From: Delphinapterus leucas
Taxonomy: Eukaryota; Chordata; Mammalia; Artiodactyla; Monodontidae
Length of the DNA: 64,000 nucleotides
Reading direction: 5' to 3'
NCBI RefSeq assembly: GCF_002288925.2
Contig: NW_022098031.1
Location: 15,551,274 to 15,615,273 of the forward strand
Position 1 is the stretch's first letter. Each line of letters opens with the position of its first letter. This document shows positions 1 to 10,515 of this stretch, piece by piece. The notes below the pieces were generated by a model. The model did not search any database. It was not told the DNA's origin and was given only the letters and a program-made list of their open reading frames with translations. The translations under genes were made by a program, and so were the position numbers.

Positions 1-2483
1 AACTCTATGGATAAGAACACCTAGCATCTTTGATGTGTATCTGCCACTCTCAGCAAACACTGAAATGTGCTTGAAAAGACATTAACATTGGGAACAAAAG
101 CCATTTTCTACACAGTCTGCAGATACCACTTATTCCTTTCAGCCATGTTTTCACTAAGATGCTCTAAAAGAGGCTGCTACTACTATAATATATTGCCAGT
201 CAGGCAGGCCGGGATTGAGGGTAACAAAACTTCTCCAGTTACAACTACTAATTCATATCAGTTAAAAATGAATACAAATTTATTAGAAAGCCAAAGTCAA
301 TCTCTATTATTCACATGGCAACATAGTGAAGTGCTGCAACAATATTCACATTCCAAGGTCAACTTTAACTATAGCCACACTTGCCTCCAAAACACAGAAA
401 GCCCTGTGTGGAGGAGAACATACAAGATTAACACCACTACCTCCTCTCCAAATACTATCAGGGCTCAGAAAGCTCATTATAGATAACAAATGCAAAAGAA
501 GAAAAAAAATGCATCTCAATATACACACAGCAACAGAGGAAGACTACTCTCCCTCTGGGCTTCTTTGGCATCAGGCGAAGCAAGGCTATTTGCAACAGTA
601 GTGCCTAAGCTGACTACAGCAATGCTCACAAGAGAAATAAGGATTACAAAGTTCCTTTATTCATAGGTAATCAGGGAGTATTAAATGATTTCCTGAACTA
701 AGATAACAGTGTCACTATCAAGGAAAATTTTCTTCTTGCCTGAGATGTTTTTATAAATGAGATTTCACAATATTCCAGATTTTTTACTTAATATTAAACT
801 ATTAATGTGCAGAGGAATCCTCATAGCTCAAGTATGAGCAATATTAATATTCTCAGATATTGCTACACTTTACAGATCAGCAAATATGTTATCAGACTAT
901 CCACTTAAGAGATTTGTAAGTCAACAGTAATAACCAACTCTATATTTTTCTTATCCTGTTCATCAAAGAACACCACACTCCAATAGGAATGAAGCCCAGT
1001 TCAATGAGCATCTTGTTCCCCTCAACTGTGCACAGTAAATTTCACTATTCAATCTCTACGTTCTTGACTCTTCCTATGACTCATCTAGTCTAAGGAAAGC
1101 CTTGTATAATGGTGGAAAATTGCAAACCCCGGTGGAGGCATTAGTATTAGTGCTGAAGTAAACTTTAGGAGAATAACTATAATCGCTTATGGGACTGTTT
1201 GCAGCCTTACTGGAAACCCTACTCCTCCTGCATATGTAGATTGAAAAAATTCTAATAATTTAAACATGAGAGGGGATTTCACTGATAAAGGTCTAGTTCC
1301 CGTGTAAGGTTCTGGTCCCTGGTAAGATATATGACTAGCCCAAAACACTGGCTATGTTTCCATTTTAAACCTGTCCATCACAGTATTGTCAAAGTCTCCC
1401 ATCTCTCATGCCACTGGTGAGCCCTCTCTTGCTGCTTCTATGTCTTTTGGATGCTCTACTGCACACAGGGGATTCACTGAGGTTCTCACTTTAATGTGTA
1501 GGGAATTTCCATTTCACACCATCAGCTCCCTAAAAACCATCAACTGGGAACAACTTCTAGTTAATAAAGGCACAAATTACTCTTTATTAAGGGAAACAAA
1601 AGGGTTGTTTGGAAGCTGAATGAACATCTTAGATACTCCTATGAAGGGAATGCTGTATCTGCTACCAAAACCCAGAGACATCTACTAGATCTAAAGAATA
1701 TATGGAGTGTGTAAAAGCATGAATTTGGCAGTTTAAGACACATTTCCAATTTTCCACTACACCATTTAGGGAGAAGTGCTAGTTAGTATTACAGGAGCAA
1801 ATTGTAAGTGCCAAGCCCACCCTATTGGCTTGTTTTCCTCCTGCTTTTGGTAAACTTCTACCAGCTCCAGTGAAGCCTGTCCCAGGGTACATCACTCAGC
1901 AACCTGCAGAGCTGCTCAGAAATAGATCATGGGCTTCACCTCAGCTAGTCCAGCAGCTAGTGCCCAGCTGGTAAACACTGCCTTAGGGCAGAGCCTATGA
2001 AAAGCCTTAAGCCCAGGAAAGACTTGCAGAAGTTGCACAAAAACTCTTGGTTTCAGAATATCTTCCCAGGAAGTCAGAAAATAATTGGTTTTTAGGTAAA
2101 GAAACGGAATCTACGCTCAAAAACAATGAAATACCTCAGAAAAGCAAAACCGAGAATGGAAAAACTACAGAAAAATATACCTCGTTAATCAATAGTTTAC
2201 TCTGGCTAAATGATCATTAGTAAGTCAGTGCAATTTATTACTGTAGTCAGAAGCACAGCTCACCATGTTCTCACGAAACAGGGTACAAGTGAAGCATGGG
2301 AAAACAGTTCACAGAGATGACAGCCCTTTAGCCTTTTGTCACTTCAGAACTTCAAAAGACAAAGGCTATCCAGGATTTGACGTTCAGATACTTGCTTGTT
2401 AAGCACAAGCTGAGTTAGGAGATAGCTAAACGTCTGATTCTTACTCAGTTACAGGGTTCTCAGGAAGTTCCTATTTGGACATC
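1..2483. other. Unannotated intergenic sequence
   Basis: No gene or repeat that I recognise. The sequence is AT-rich with many stop codons in all frames. The longest open frames (about 140 codons near 67-486 on the plus strand) have no domain, no codon bias and no plausible splice context. It could include very old repeats or the intron or UTR of a neighbouring gene, but nothing here shows that. Confidence 0.5.
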
Positions 2484-2638
2484 GATGGTTCTCAAACTGG
2501 CTGCACATCGAAGTCATCTAGGAAGCTTTAAAAATTACCAAATGCCCAGATCAATTAAATCTGGAGGGTGGAGCCCAGAAATCAGTATTCTTTATGTTTC
2601 CCCGGGTGATTCGAACATGCAGTCTGTACACCACTGAT
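2484..2638. mobile_element. Old non-autonomous hAT-type element (MER3/MER20-like)
   Basis: The left end reads TGGTTCTCAAACTGGCTGCAC and the right end reads GGTGATTCGAACATGCAGTC...CCACTGA, imperfect inverted terminal repeats typical of the short hAT-Charlie MITEs of placental mammals. The interior carries the usual GGAAGCTTTAAAAATTACCAA and GGAGGGTGGAGCCC stretches. It abuts the presumed 3' UTR end of the APH1B pseudogene, so it may have been inserted in, or carried with, that retrocopy. The subfamily is uncertain. Confidence 0.7.
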
Positions 2639-2639
2639 G

Positions 2640-2795
2640 TATCCCTTTCAGAAAGCTGTTGCATGAAAGCCATATTGTATCCAGATAATTTTGTTTTTTC
2701 TAACCCCCACCAGGAAAAGGGAGTTTTAGAAAAAGGCACAGCTGTGCTTCTCTCAAGAGGCAACTTAGTGTCTGGTAAGCGCTGGTTCTCACAGG
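2640..2795 (-). other. Probable 3' UTR of the APH1B retrocopy
   Basis: This follows the pseudogene stop codon directly and matches no repeat I recognise. The likely reading is retrotransposed 3' UTR. No AATAAA or poly(A) (poly(T) on the plus strand) closes it; only an A-rich TTAGAAAAAACAAAAT (minus strand, around 2690-2705) is present. The true end of the retrocopy is therefore not fixed. Confidence 0.45.
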
Positions 2796-3664
2796 TTACC
2801 TGGAGCGCGGGTTGAAGAGGAGGGAGCCCTTGTCTTGGCAGAGCAGGCAGAGCTTCAGGCTTTGGCAGCTGCCTCCAAAAGCAAAGGATGCCCAGATGCC
2901 CCTGAGCATGTACGCTGACACCAGATTTAATCCGTAACGAGGATGTATAAAGGTCAGGGCTGACACCAGCAGATGGGTGGGAAGAACTACAGAAGGGCGT
3001 ACCACTTTTTCTTCTCACAGCCATCAAAAAACATGAATGCCCCAGAACCCATGCAGCAATATGATCACCAACGTCATGAAAGCTGAATTTACGGAAGAAC
3101 TGGGGAGGGTGTCCATGAATGCCCACTGTGCCCGGCCCCAAGGAGTCAGACAGGGTATTTACAAAGGAAAATGCTCCCCTCATGATTCCAAAGCCCAAGC
3201 CAGAAACATAAGCCAGCAATCGCATAGAGGGTGCTATGTCATCTGGGTTTATACTCTTCAAACCTTCACTGGCTTTTTTTTTAAAGTTCGTAATATGCAA
3301 ACTGGAACACTTCTTGGATAAGGACTGAGACTAACATGTCAAAGATCAGCAGATATTTCTGTCTTGGTCCATCTTTGTTGTCAGCAGTGATTGCTGCCTT
3401 GGACCAAACAAGGGAGGAAAGCAGCAGAGACACCAACCAGAAGCTCTGATGCTGAGCAAGATGACGCGCAAGGGCCCAGCGGTGACGGTGAAGATGTAGA
3501 GGGCTAGCACAGGACCGAAGGCTATGAAGGCGCAGCCCAAGAACTCGGCCACCGTCAAGGCCATCACCCGGGGGCCTGGGGGGCAACGCAGGGGCACCAA
3601 GCACTGACAGAGCTGAGCCTGCGGGCAAAGGCACAGGGCAGAGGGGAGGGGCAGAGGCGGGTTC
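2796..3664 (-). pseudogene. APH1B: Processed pseudogene of APH1B (gamma-secretase subunit APH-1B)
   Basis: On the minus strand the coding part runs from an ATG at 3564 to a TAA at 2796-2798. That is about 769 bp against about 774 bp for a 257-residue APH1B, with no introns although the parent gene is multi-exon. Recognisable pieces in order are LGCAFIAFGPVLALYIFTV (TM1), SFWLVSLLLSSLVW, DNKDGPRQKYLLIFDMLVSV, QEVFQFAYYEL, KKKASEGLKSINP, MRLLAYVSGLGFGIMRG (keeps the APH-1 GxxxG-type glycine pattern), SFVNTLSDSLGPGTVGIHG, THLLVSALTFI, and GGSCQSLKLCLLCQDK at the C terminus. At least three frameshifts (about 3485, 3283 and 3110) and a TAA after YYEL inactivate it. 3565-3664 looks like GC-rich 5' UTR, and 3' UTR-like sequence probably continues to about 2640. 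The functional protein is a polytopic membrane subunit that scaffolds gamma-secretase; this copy should not make it. No clear poly(A) tail or TSD was found. Confidence 0.93.
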
Positions 3665-3666
3665 TG

Positions 3667-4871
3667 TTGCTAGATTTTTTCTTAAAGCTGGTGAATTCTC
3701 TCTTCCATATCATCTGCTCTATTTCCAAGGCATTCTTCATCTGGTTTATTGAGTTCTTTAGCTCCAGAACTTCCGGGGTTTTTAGCATTTCTACCTCCTC
3801 GGTAACATATTCCTTCTGTTCGTTAATTTTACTCCTGAACTCACTGAACTGCCTCTCTGCGTTTTCTTGTAGCTTGTTGAGTTTCTTCACAACAGCTATT
3901 TCGAATTCTCTATCAGTTAGATCACAATACTTCATCATGACTTTAAGTTTGGTTTCGGGAGAATTGTCATTTTCTTTTTGTCATACTGTGTTACCATGGG
4001 TTTTCATGGTGCCTGGTAACTTGTTTCTCTGACAACACATTTGAAGTAGTGAACATCTTTCTTGTTAGGTGAAGCTTTGTTGAAAAATTACCAGGTTGAT
4101 AATCAGAGGACTTTCTCTTTTTTACAGTGGGTGGTGCTATAGCACAAGCTTTTGGTTTCTCCTCCCTGAGTTGCCTCTGGCTGTATTTGAGAATCGGCAC
4201 TTTCCACTCTCCAGCGCCTCTGCCAGAGGTGTCGTCAGGGATTATCCTCCCAGGATCGCTGGTGCCTTGCCCCTGCCAGTGTTGCTGCTGTCACTGATGT
4301 TGCCTCTGAAGGCACCAGGATGGCAGGAACTTCCACCATGCCCAAGGTCACACCTGGGTTGTGGGCATGGCCACTGTGGCTGGGGGAGGGAGGTGGGGAG
4401 GGAACAAGGGTTAGGGGTGTCTTCTCTGCATCTAGGGTTGTCGGGATCGCAGGCGCTGCTGTCATGGCTGGGGATTCTGGAGTCTCGGGCACCACAGTGG
4501 CTGGAAGGACCAGGGTCACAGGCCCTGCAGCCACTGCCGCCGGGTTCCTTGTGGCCATGGGTGCCACTGTGGCCAGGAGGCCACAGTCACGTGCACCTGC
4601 TCCTCTGCTGCTACGAGTTCCCTGGGGCTGCACCTCAGCTTCCATGGCCGGGGGCCAGGGTCACAGGCACTGCCTCCTTGCTCCCCCAGTTCTGCCTCTT
4701 CTGTGTGCCCCAATCCCCCAACCTCACATGTACAGATGTGTGGATCTCTCTGGCATCCTGGGGTGTTGGAACACCTTGGCTGAGGAATCTTTGCTGAGTT
4801 ACGGATGTTTTAGTAGCTGTAGATTGAACCGGAAAGATAAAGAGCGTGTCTCTTGTTCCTATATCCACCAT
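3667..4871 (-). mobile_element. Old L1 fragment: 5' region plus start of ORF1
   Basis: Read on the minus strand, a GC-rich 5' region (4871 to about 3940) leads into an ORF1-like start at 3938 encoding MMKYCDLTDREFEIAVVKKLNKLQENAERQF...INEQKEYVTEEVEMLK...LELKNSINQMKNALE, which is the coiled-coil N-terminal part of L1M/HAL1-type ORF1 proteins. About 90 codons remain before the match ends at the APH1B retrocopy. The RNA-binding part of ORF1, all of ORF2 and the 3' end are absent. This is unusual, because L1 copies normally lose the 5' rather than the 3' end. The 5' region could belong to another repeat; ORF1 homology is the firm part. Confidence 0.65.
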
Positions 4872-4919
4872 GTTTTGACCACTAGTCTGACTTAAGAATT
4901 TTCCTTGCCACTTGGTCCT

Positions 4920-5062
4920 TATTATAATCCTATTAACTATGAATCTGTGAGGAAAAAACTGGGCCTTAAGAAGTTAGATAATTTTTCCAAGGCCACACAG
5001 CTTGTAAGCAATGAAATTGGGATTTAAAACCACATCTGTTTGATTCCAAAGCCTCTATTTTT
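4920..5062 (-). repeat. MIR-like SINE fragment, minus orientation
   Basis: Contains the degraded MIR core and 3' signature in reverse: GAGGAAAAAACTGGGCC..., CCAAGGCCACACAGCTTGTAAG, and GGGATTTAAAACCACATCTGTTTGATTCCAAAGCC. Very old and shared by mammals. Confidence 0.75.
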
Positions 5063-5309
5063 TCATCTTTCAAAAAGGAGGTTTAATTGGATAATCTCTG
5101 AGGTTCCTAGAGATCCAGATTTCAGTGAGTCTATGGGTGGAATAAAGGATTATCTCAACAAGCCTGGGTTGTGCAAATCTTGCACATTCCAAAGAAAATT
5201 TTGGTCCTTGTCTCATTCCTGAGAGATAATCTCTAAGACTTTGCAACATCCTGCCTAATAAGAGTATTCCTGTTTTTCTGGGACCTTGGACCACTCCAGA
5301 TAATTTATA

Positions 5310-5745
5310 CTGACAATGTATATTTATTTATGGTGGGGCCGTGTACCATGTAGTAATCGCTTGACCCTTGGAGGGGTTGGAGATTGAGTAAATAAGGCCA
5401 CCCATATGGGCCATCAACCATGCCAATGTGACCAACCCCCAATAAAAACCATGGACACCAAGGTTTGGTTGAGCTTCCGTGGCAGAAAGTACTTCATGTG
5501 TGTTGTGACGTGTCACTGCTGGGAGAATTAAACACGTCTGTGTACCTCTACTGGGAGAGGACGTTAGAAACTTATGTCTGGTCTCTCCTGGACTCTGCCT
5601 TATGAACATTTTACTTCTGCTGCTTTTCATCTGTATCCCTTTGCTATAATAACCCATAGAAGTGAATATAACAGCTTTTCTGAGTTCTGTGAGTCCTTCT
5701 TGCTAATCATTTAATCTAAAAGTGGCCTTGGGGATTACCAGCCAT
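5310..5745 (+). repeat. Solo LTR of an old ERVL/ERV-class element
   Basis: Begins TGACAATGTATATT and ends near ACCAGCCA. Contains CCCAATAAAAACCATGGACACC, then TGTGACGTGTCACTGCTGGGAGAATTAA, ACTGGGAGAGGAC and GACTCTGCC blocks, typical of an old mammalian LTR. I recall this structure from LTR16/LTR33-like families but cannot assign it exactly. No internal retroviral sequence flanks it. Confidence 0.6.
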
Positions 5746-5950
5746 ACTGTGATTATTCTCAATTGTTTGTTGTCAACTCAGTATTACTGCTTCTTTGCCA
5801 TCCAGAGAACCCAAGAGTGACATTTCTCAAAATTACTTTCCCCATATGATTATGAGGATTTTCCAATGAGAGACATTTTCATTAAACTTGGAAAGCAGAA
5901 GAGAAAGAGAAGCTATATTTGGCAGAAGAACTTACAGTCAGATGCACAGA
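5746..5950. other. Unannotated spacer
   Basis: Short AT-rich spacer between an LTR and a DNA-transposon remnant; no feature recognised. Confidence 0.4.
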
Positions 5951-6284
5951 CCAAGAATCAACAAACTTTTTCTGTAAAGGGCTAGATAGTAAATAGTTTA
6001 GTCTTTGCAGGCCAAACATTCTCTGTCACAACTACTAAACTCTGTCACTGTAAGGCAAAAGCAGCCATAAACAATATATAAACAAGTGAGTTTAGCTATG
6101 CCCCAATAAACTTTATTTATGGACACTGAAATTAAATTCCATGTAATCATCACATGTCACAAAATATTCTGCTTTTTTTTTTTTTCAACGATTTAAAAGC
6201 ATAAGTCTATTCTTATCTCCCATACTGTACAAAAATAGGTGGCAGGCCAGATTTTTCCCATGGCCATAGTTTGCCAACCCCTCA
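5951..6284 (-). mobile_element. Non-autonomous DNA transposon remnant with inverted ends
   Basis: The left end is CAACAAACTTTTTCTGTAAA and the right end is GGCCATAGTTTGCCAACCCC, which are imperfect inverted repeats. The inside carries GGGCTAGATAGTAAATAGTTTAG, GCAGCCATAAACAATA and CCCAATAAACTTTATTTATGG, a widely dispersed placental MITE whose usual orientation is opposite to the plus strand. The family name is not certain. It contains a T13 run at about 6174-6186. Confidence 0.7.
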
Positions 6285-7736
6285 CACAGAGAGTCAGCAT
6301 ATTTACAGTGGTGTCTTAGTGAGCTCTGAAGATCCAGCCATTTCAGTGTTTCGGGATGGGACTCTCAGAAATGGCTTCTCTGATTCAGATCCCCTAGCCT
6401 TTCAGATGGTTTGTAGGTCTTTAATTTCCTCTTTTAAAACAGTTCATGCTTGAAATATACAGAGTGATTTCTGCTTTCATGACCAAACTCTGGCTCTCAG
6501 AACATTTATTATTGGCAGCAGTTTCAGTAAAATAGAACCTCAAATAAGAGAATCTGCCATTTGTTCTACAATCTAAATGAATTTAAAAGACGTAATAACC
6601 TCACTGCTAGTAAAAAGTGCACTTTTTGGTGCACAACGTGCAGTGGCAAAATCATTCCTAAAACTTCCACTTCTAGTTGCCTAGAATTAAGGATCTAGAG
6701 AGAACTAAGTGTTGAAAGACTAAAGGACTATTGCAATAGAATGTTCTAGTAGGAAGTCTGATGACAGGGACTAGAGAGCTGACTGAATACATAACACTGC
6801 AGCTTACAGAAGGAAAACTTTTAAATTCTCCAGAAGTCAGAGAACCAAAGAGCCTTTCGGACTGTCCTGAAAGAACCTTTTATTTCTTGTAGCTACAGGG
6901 TTGAGATATCTGAAAATCAAAACCGAAATATGATCCTATCGTTGGCTGGATAACTATGAAAGTTGAATGCACAGTGAACTTTGTCAAGCATCTTTTGTAA
7001 AAGTTTGGGTGTTGACTGGGAAAGAATGGGACCATGAGAATTGGAATGGGGCACTTGGAGAGATTCCAGAGGGAAGAAGAGACCATTACTCTCTCTACTG
7101 GCGGTAGCAGGCAGATGCTGAGATGATGGATGAGAAGCACACAGCACTTGGGGACCACCCACTGCAATGTTGCTGGCTGAGATTATTGGCAGTGAGCTTC
7201 TTGACATGCCCTTCCCTATCCCATCTGACAGGTGGGAAACCTCTAATCCCCTATATTCAGATAGAAAGAGTAATTTCTATTTGCTCAAAAGAATGCTCAC
7301 TAATATAATTACTAAACATGTTATCCAAACTATTAGAAAATTTGTTAATGTGACATTTCACTTCTCAGCAATGCTAAACAAAAGGATTGTGCAAACCTGA
7401 AAAAGTAAGCCATGTTGCTAAAACAGGTAGGAATGGGTGGATATTGGTGAGTGTTCCCAGCCATGCATACCATATATAACACATTAGGACCCATGTATGT
7501 TTCCTAGACAGATAACTGAGGAAAGAAATTTTCTCTGCACTAAGAGCTTTTGAGTCTTTTTATCTTTGTAGCTCAAGACCCTGTGCACTCAGTAAATGCT
7601 TATTTAGCATTTTGATTTGCTGAGCAGAATGAATCCCTCCCTGCCCAACTGTTATTGACAACTTAATAGTCAACAATTAATATTATCAGTAATAATCAGC
7701 AATATAGCACTATTACATTGAAAGTCCCAAAGTTGG
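6285..7736. other. Unannotated intergenic sequence
   Basis: No gene. A weak L2/MIR-like tail (CACTCAGTAAATGCTTATTTAGCA) occurs near 7587-7612. Short open frames near 6880-7400 overlap on both strands and have no recognisable content. Confidence 0.4.
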
Positions 7737-8004
7737 GGGACTTCCCTGGCGGCACAGTGTTAAGACTCCACACTCCCAATGCAGGGGGCCTGGGTTCGAT
7801 CCCCAGTCAGGAAAGTAGAGCCCACATGCATGCCACAACTAAGAGTTTGCATGCCACAACTAAGGAGCCCACGTGTCACAACTAAGGAGCCAGAGAGCCA
7901 CAACTAAGGAGCCCTGGAGCCGCAACTAAGGAGCCTGCCTGCTGCAACTAAGACCCAGTGCAACCAAATAAATAAATAAATATAGTAAAATAAATAAATA
8001 AATA
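7737..8004 (+). mobile_element. tRNA-derived CHR-type SINE (long form)
   Basis: Head GGACTTCCCTGGCGGCACAG, then a B-box-like GGTTCGATCCCCAG, then five repeats around CACAACTAAGGAGCC, and an (AAAT)n tail. It is flanked by a perfect 16-bp TSD, AAAGTCCCAAAGTTGG (7721-7736 and 8005-8020), showing an L1-mediated insertion whose boundaries are intact. Confidence 0.95.
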
Positions 8005-8020
8005 AAAGTCCCAAAGTTGG

Positions 8021-9069
8021 CCTGTCTCACAAAGACCTTCAGATGGGGTCATGGATTATTTATTTTGTTTGGTCTAAAGCAACCCAACTTTCACTTCATA
8101 TTTGCAAATTTGCAAATTTCTAAACAAGGGAATTTTAGAACTTGGATATATTCAATGAAATTATGACTTGTTTTCCAAAATTTATGTGAATGTATTTTAG
8201 AACAAGAAGAACACCCTATTTCTACTGTCAAGATTATTTTCCTTGCTTTAAACATAGTATGCCATGATTTCAACCTAAATATATTTTTAAGGAACGTATA
8301 CTTTTCCATAGAATTTAGCTTTCTGTACTAAGATCTTTGGAAAGAATTCTATTGAATATTTTAAAATTACATTTGTAAAACTGCTATATGAAGGATTTTT
8401 AGTAGCATATTTTGGGTTATAAAGTTATTTTACACACATACAATAAAAGCCTCTCCTTGTGACATGTTTCTTCATCTAGTGGTAATATCTAGGAGACTCT
8501 TGATGCTAATAAAGTTCAAGAAAAAATACATAAAAGAAGAACACTCAATCAATCAGCATTTCTGGATATATAAATGTAAACATTTTATGGAAAATAACTA
8601 GCACTACTGGCCAATAGAGCACTTAGAAAAAGTTCAACAAAATAATGGAAAGAGCTCAACAAAATAATGGAAAAAGCAGTATCAATGTGACATGTCTAAA
8701 AAAAATAAATAAAACCAAATTATATCTGTTTATTTCTTTCTGAAGGCAGCATTGGCCATTTAATGTCAACATTCTGAATTTATTTCCACTGAGAGTAGGC
8801 ACTTTGAAAGTCGGGACTTCAGTTCACCACTTCACTCAGCACTTAGAATATCACGCGTAAGTAAAGCCCTCAATTAGCATTCTTTTAATGAATGTAGCAT
8901 GAATGGATAGAAAAATTTTTGTTACATTTTATTCTACCTTTATTTTTCCTCCACCCCACCCCCACTCATTAAAGTCTGCATTTTTTTAAAGTTTAAGGAC
9001 TCCATGTCTGCTCCAGTTACTATTAGCAACCTCTCAAACCACATATCTTATGTTTGCTCAACATCATCA
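8021..9069. other. Unannotated AT-rich intergenic sequence
   Basis: No gene or clear repeat family. A short local tandem duplication lies at 8634-8672 (TCAACAAAATAATGGAA twice, period 22). Confidence 0.4.
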
Positions 9070-9477
9070 CTTAAATAACTTTCTTACAGACACCTCAAAC
9101 TGAACCTGGGGTCTTTCCCTGCACTCTCTCCCCTGCCTACCCCCAAGGTGCCCCCTATCTCAATAAACACTACAACAATCTACCAGCTATCACGAAGGAT
9201 CTTCTTTACCTCTTCTTTTTTCTTACTCCCTAGATCCAGTCACTACTACGTCCCATAAGTTTTATTTCCAAAATCCTTTGCCAATCCATCTACCAGTCTT
9301 TCTTTCCACTAACACTAATGCAAGCCACTCAACTCCATACTAACCTGGCAAAAGGCTTTTAATTCTTCTCTCTGCATTCACACTCGCCACTCTAATTCAT
9401 TCTTTGTAACTCAGCCAGAGAGATCTTTTTAAAACTCACACTAATTCAAGACTGGCTCCTGTTTAAAACTTTTCAAT
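9070..9477 (-). repeat. L2-like LINE remnant
   Basis: Pyrimidine-rich sequence with features such as CACACTAATTCAAGACTGGCTCCTG and CAGCCAGAGAGATCTTTTTAAAA that resemble decayed L2 LINE. Heavily diverged; the boundaries and strand are approximate. Confidence 0.45.
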
Positions 9478-10305
9478 GAGGATAAGAAGAAAAGGGAACC
9501 CTTGCTCACACTCAGTGGGAATACAAATTGGTGCAGCCACTATGGAAAACAGTATGGAGGTTTCTCAAAATATTAAAAATAGAGCTACCATATGATTCAG
9601 CAATCCCATGCCTACGTATATATCCACAGGAAATGACAACAAGATATTGAAGAAATACCTGCACTTCCATGTTCACTGCAGCATTATTCACAATAGCCAG
9701 CACATGGAAACAACCTAGGTGCCCATCAATGGATGAATGGATAAAGAAGATGTGGTGTGTGTATATACATCATTCCACTACACAATGGAATTCAGCCATA
9801 AGAAGGAAGGAAATCCTGCCACTTGCAACAACATAGATGGGCCTGGAGGGCATTATGCTAAGTGAAATAATCCAAACAGAGAAAGATAAATACTTCGTGG
9901 TATCACTTATACGTGGAAGTTTTTTAAAAAGTCAAACTCTTAAAAACAGAGAGCAGAAAAATAGTGCCAGAGGCTATGGGGTGGGAGAAATACGGAGAGG
10001 CTGATAAAAGGGTACAAACTTTCAACTGTAGGATGAATAAGGTCTGAGGATCTAATGTAAAATATGGTGACTATAGTTGATAACATTGTCATATATAATA
10101 TAAATTTGCTAAAAGAGTAGAACAAAAATTTTCTCACCAAAAAATAATAGTAAATAAACAAATATGTGCAGTGGCAGATGCGTTAATTAAAGATTGGGGG
10201 AATTCTTTCACCATGTATATATATCAAATCACCACAATGTACATTTTATTAATAAATATCTTACAATTTTATTTGTCAATTATACCTCAATAAAACTGAA
10301 AAATA
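9478..10305 (+). mobile_element. L1M 3' end (ORF2 tail and 3' UTR)
   Basis: Decayed ORF2 C-terminal coding sequence (GTGCAGCCACTATGGAAAACAGTATGGAGG, CAATAGCCAGCACATGGAAACAACCTAG, GGAATTCAGCCATAAGAAGGAAGG) followed by the L1M 3' UTR and an end at CAATTATACCTCAATAAAACTGAAAAATA. Strongly 5'-truncated and full of stops. A CHR SINE sits at its A-rich end. Confidence 0.9.
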
Positions 10306-10515
10306 GGGGCTTCCCTGGTGGCGCAGTGGTTGAGAGTCCGCCTGCCGATGCAGGGGACACGGGTTCGTGCCCCGGTCCAGGAGGACCCCACACACCGCGG
10401 AGCGTCTGGGCCTGTGAGCCATGGCCGCTAAGCCTGCGCGTCCGGAGCCTGTGCTCCGCAACGGGAGAGGCCACAACAGTGAGAGGCCCACGTAAAAAAA
10501 AAAAAAAAAAAAAAA
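10306..10515 (+). mobile_element. CHR-type SINE (short form)
   Basis: Starts GGGGCTTCCCTGGTGGCGCAGTGG, has GGTTCGTGCCCCGG as Pol III B box and CCGCGGAGCG...GCTCCGCAACGGGAGAGG, and ends in about 22 A. It was inserted into the A-rich end of the L1M fragment, so no separate TSD can be read. Confidence 0.95.

Noticed and set aside
67..601. Open frames of 139 and 91 codons at the window start
   Set aside because: Overlapping frames on both strands, no domain, no codon bias, and no promoter or splice context; probably chance.
4096..4897. 233- and 191-codon plus-strand frames in GC-rich DNA
   Set aside because: They run antisense to an old L1 5' region; Pro/Gly/Leu-rich composition comes from GC-rich repeats of the motif CCACTGTGGC, not from a protein family.
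7737..8004. Regular repeats of CACAACTAAGGAGCC as a CRISPR-like array
   Set aside because: They are part of a tRNA-derived SINE with TSDs; CRISPR arrays do not occur in mammals, and there are no unique spacers.
10306..10380. tRNA gene candidate from the A- and B-box-like sequence
   Set aside because: The sequence is the head of a SINE; no cloverleaf with a proper acceptor stem can be formed.
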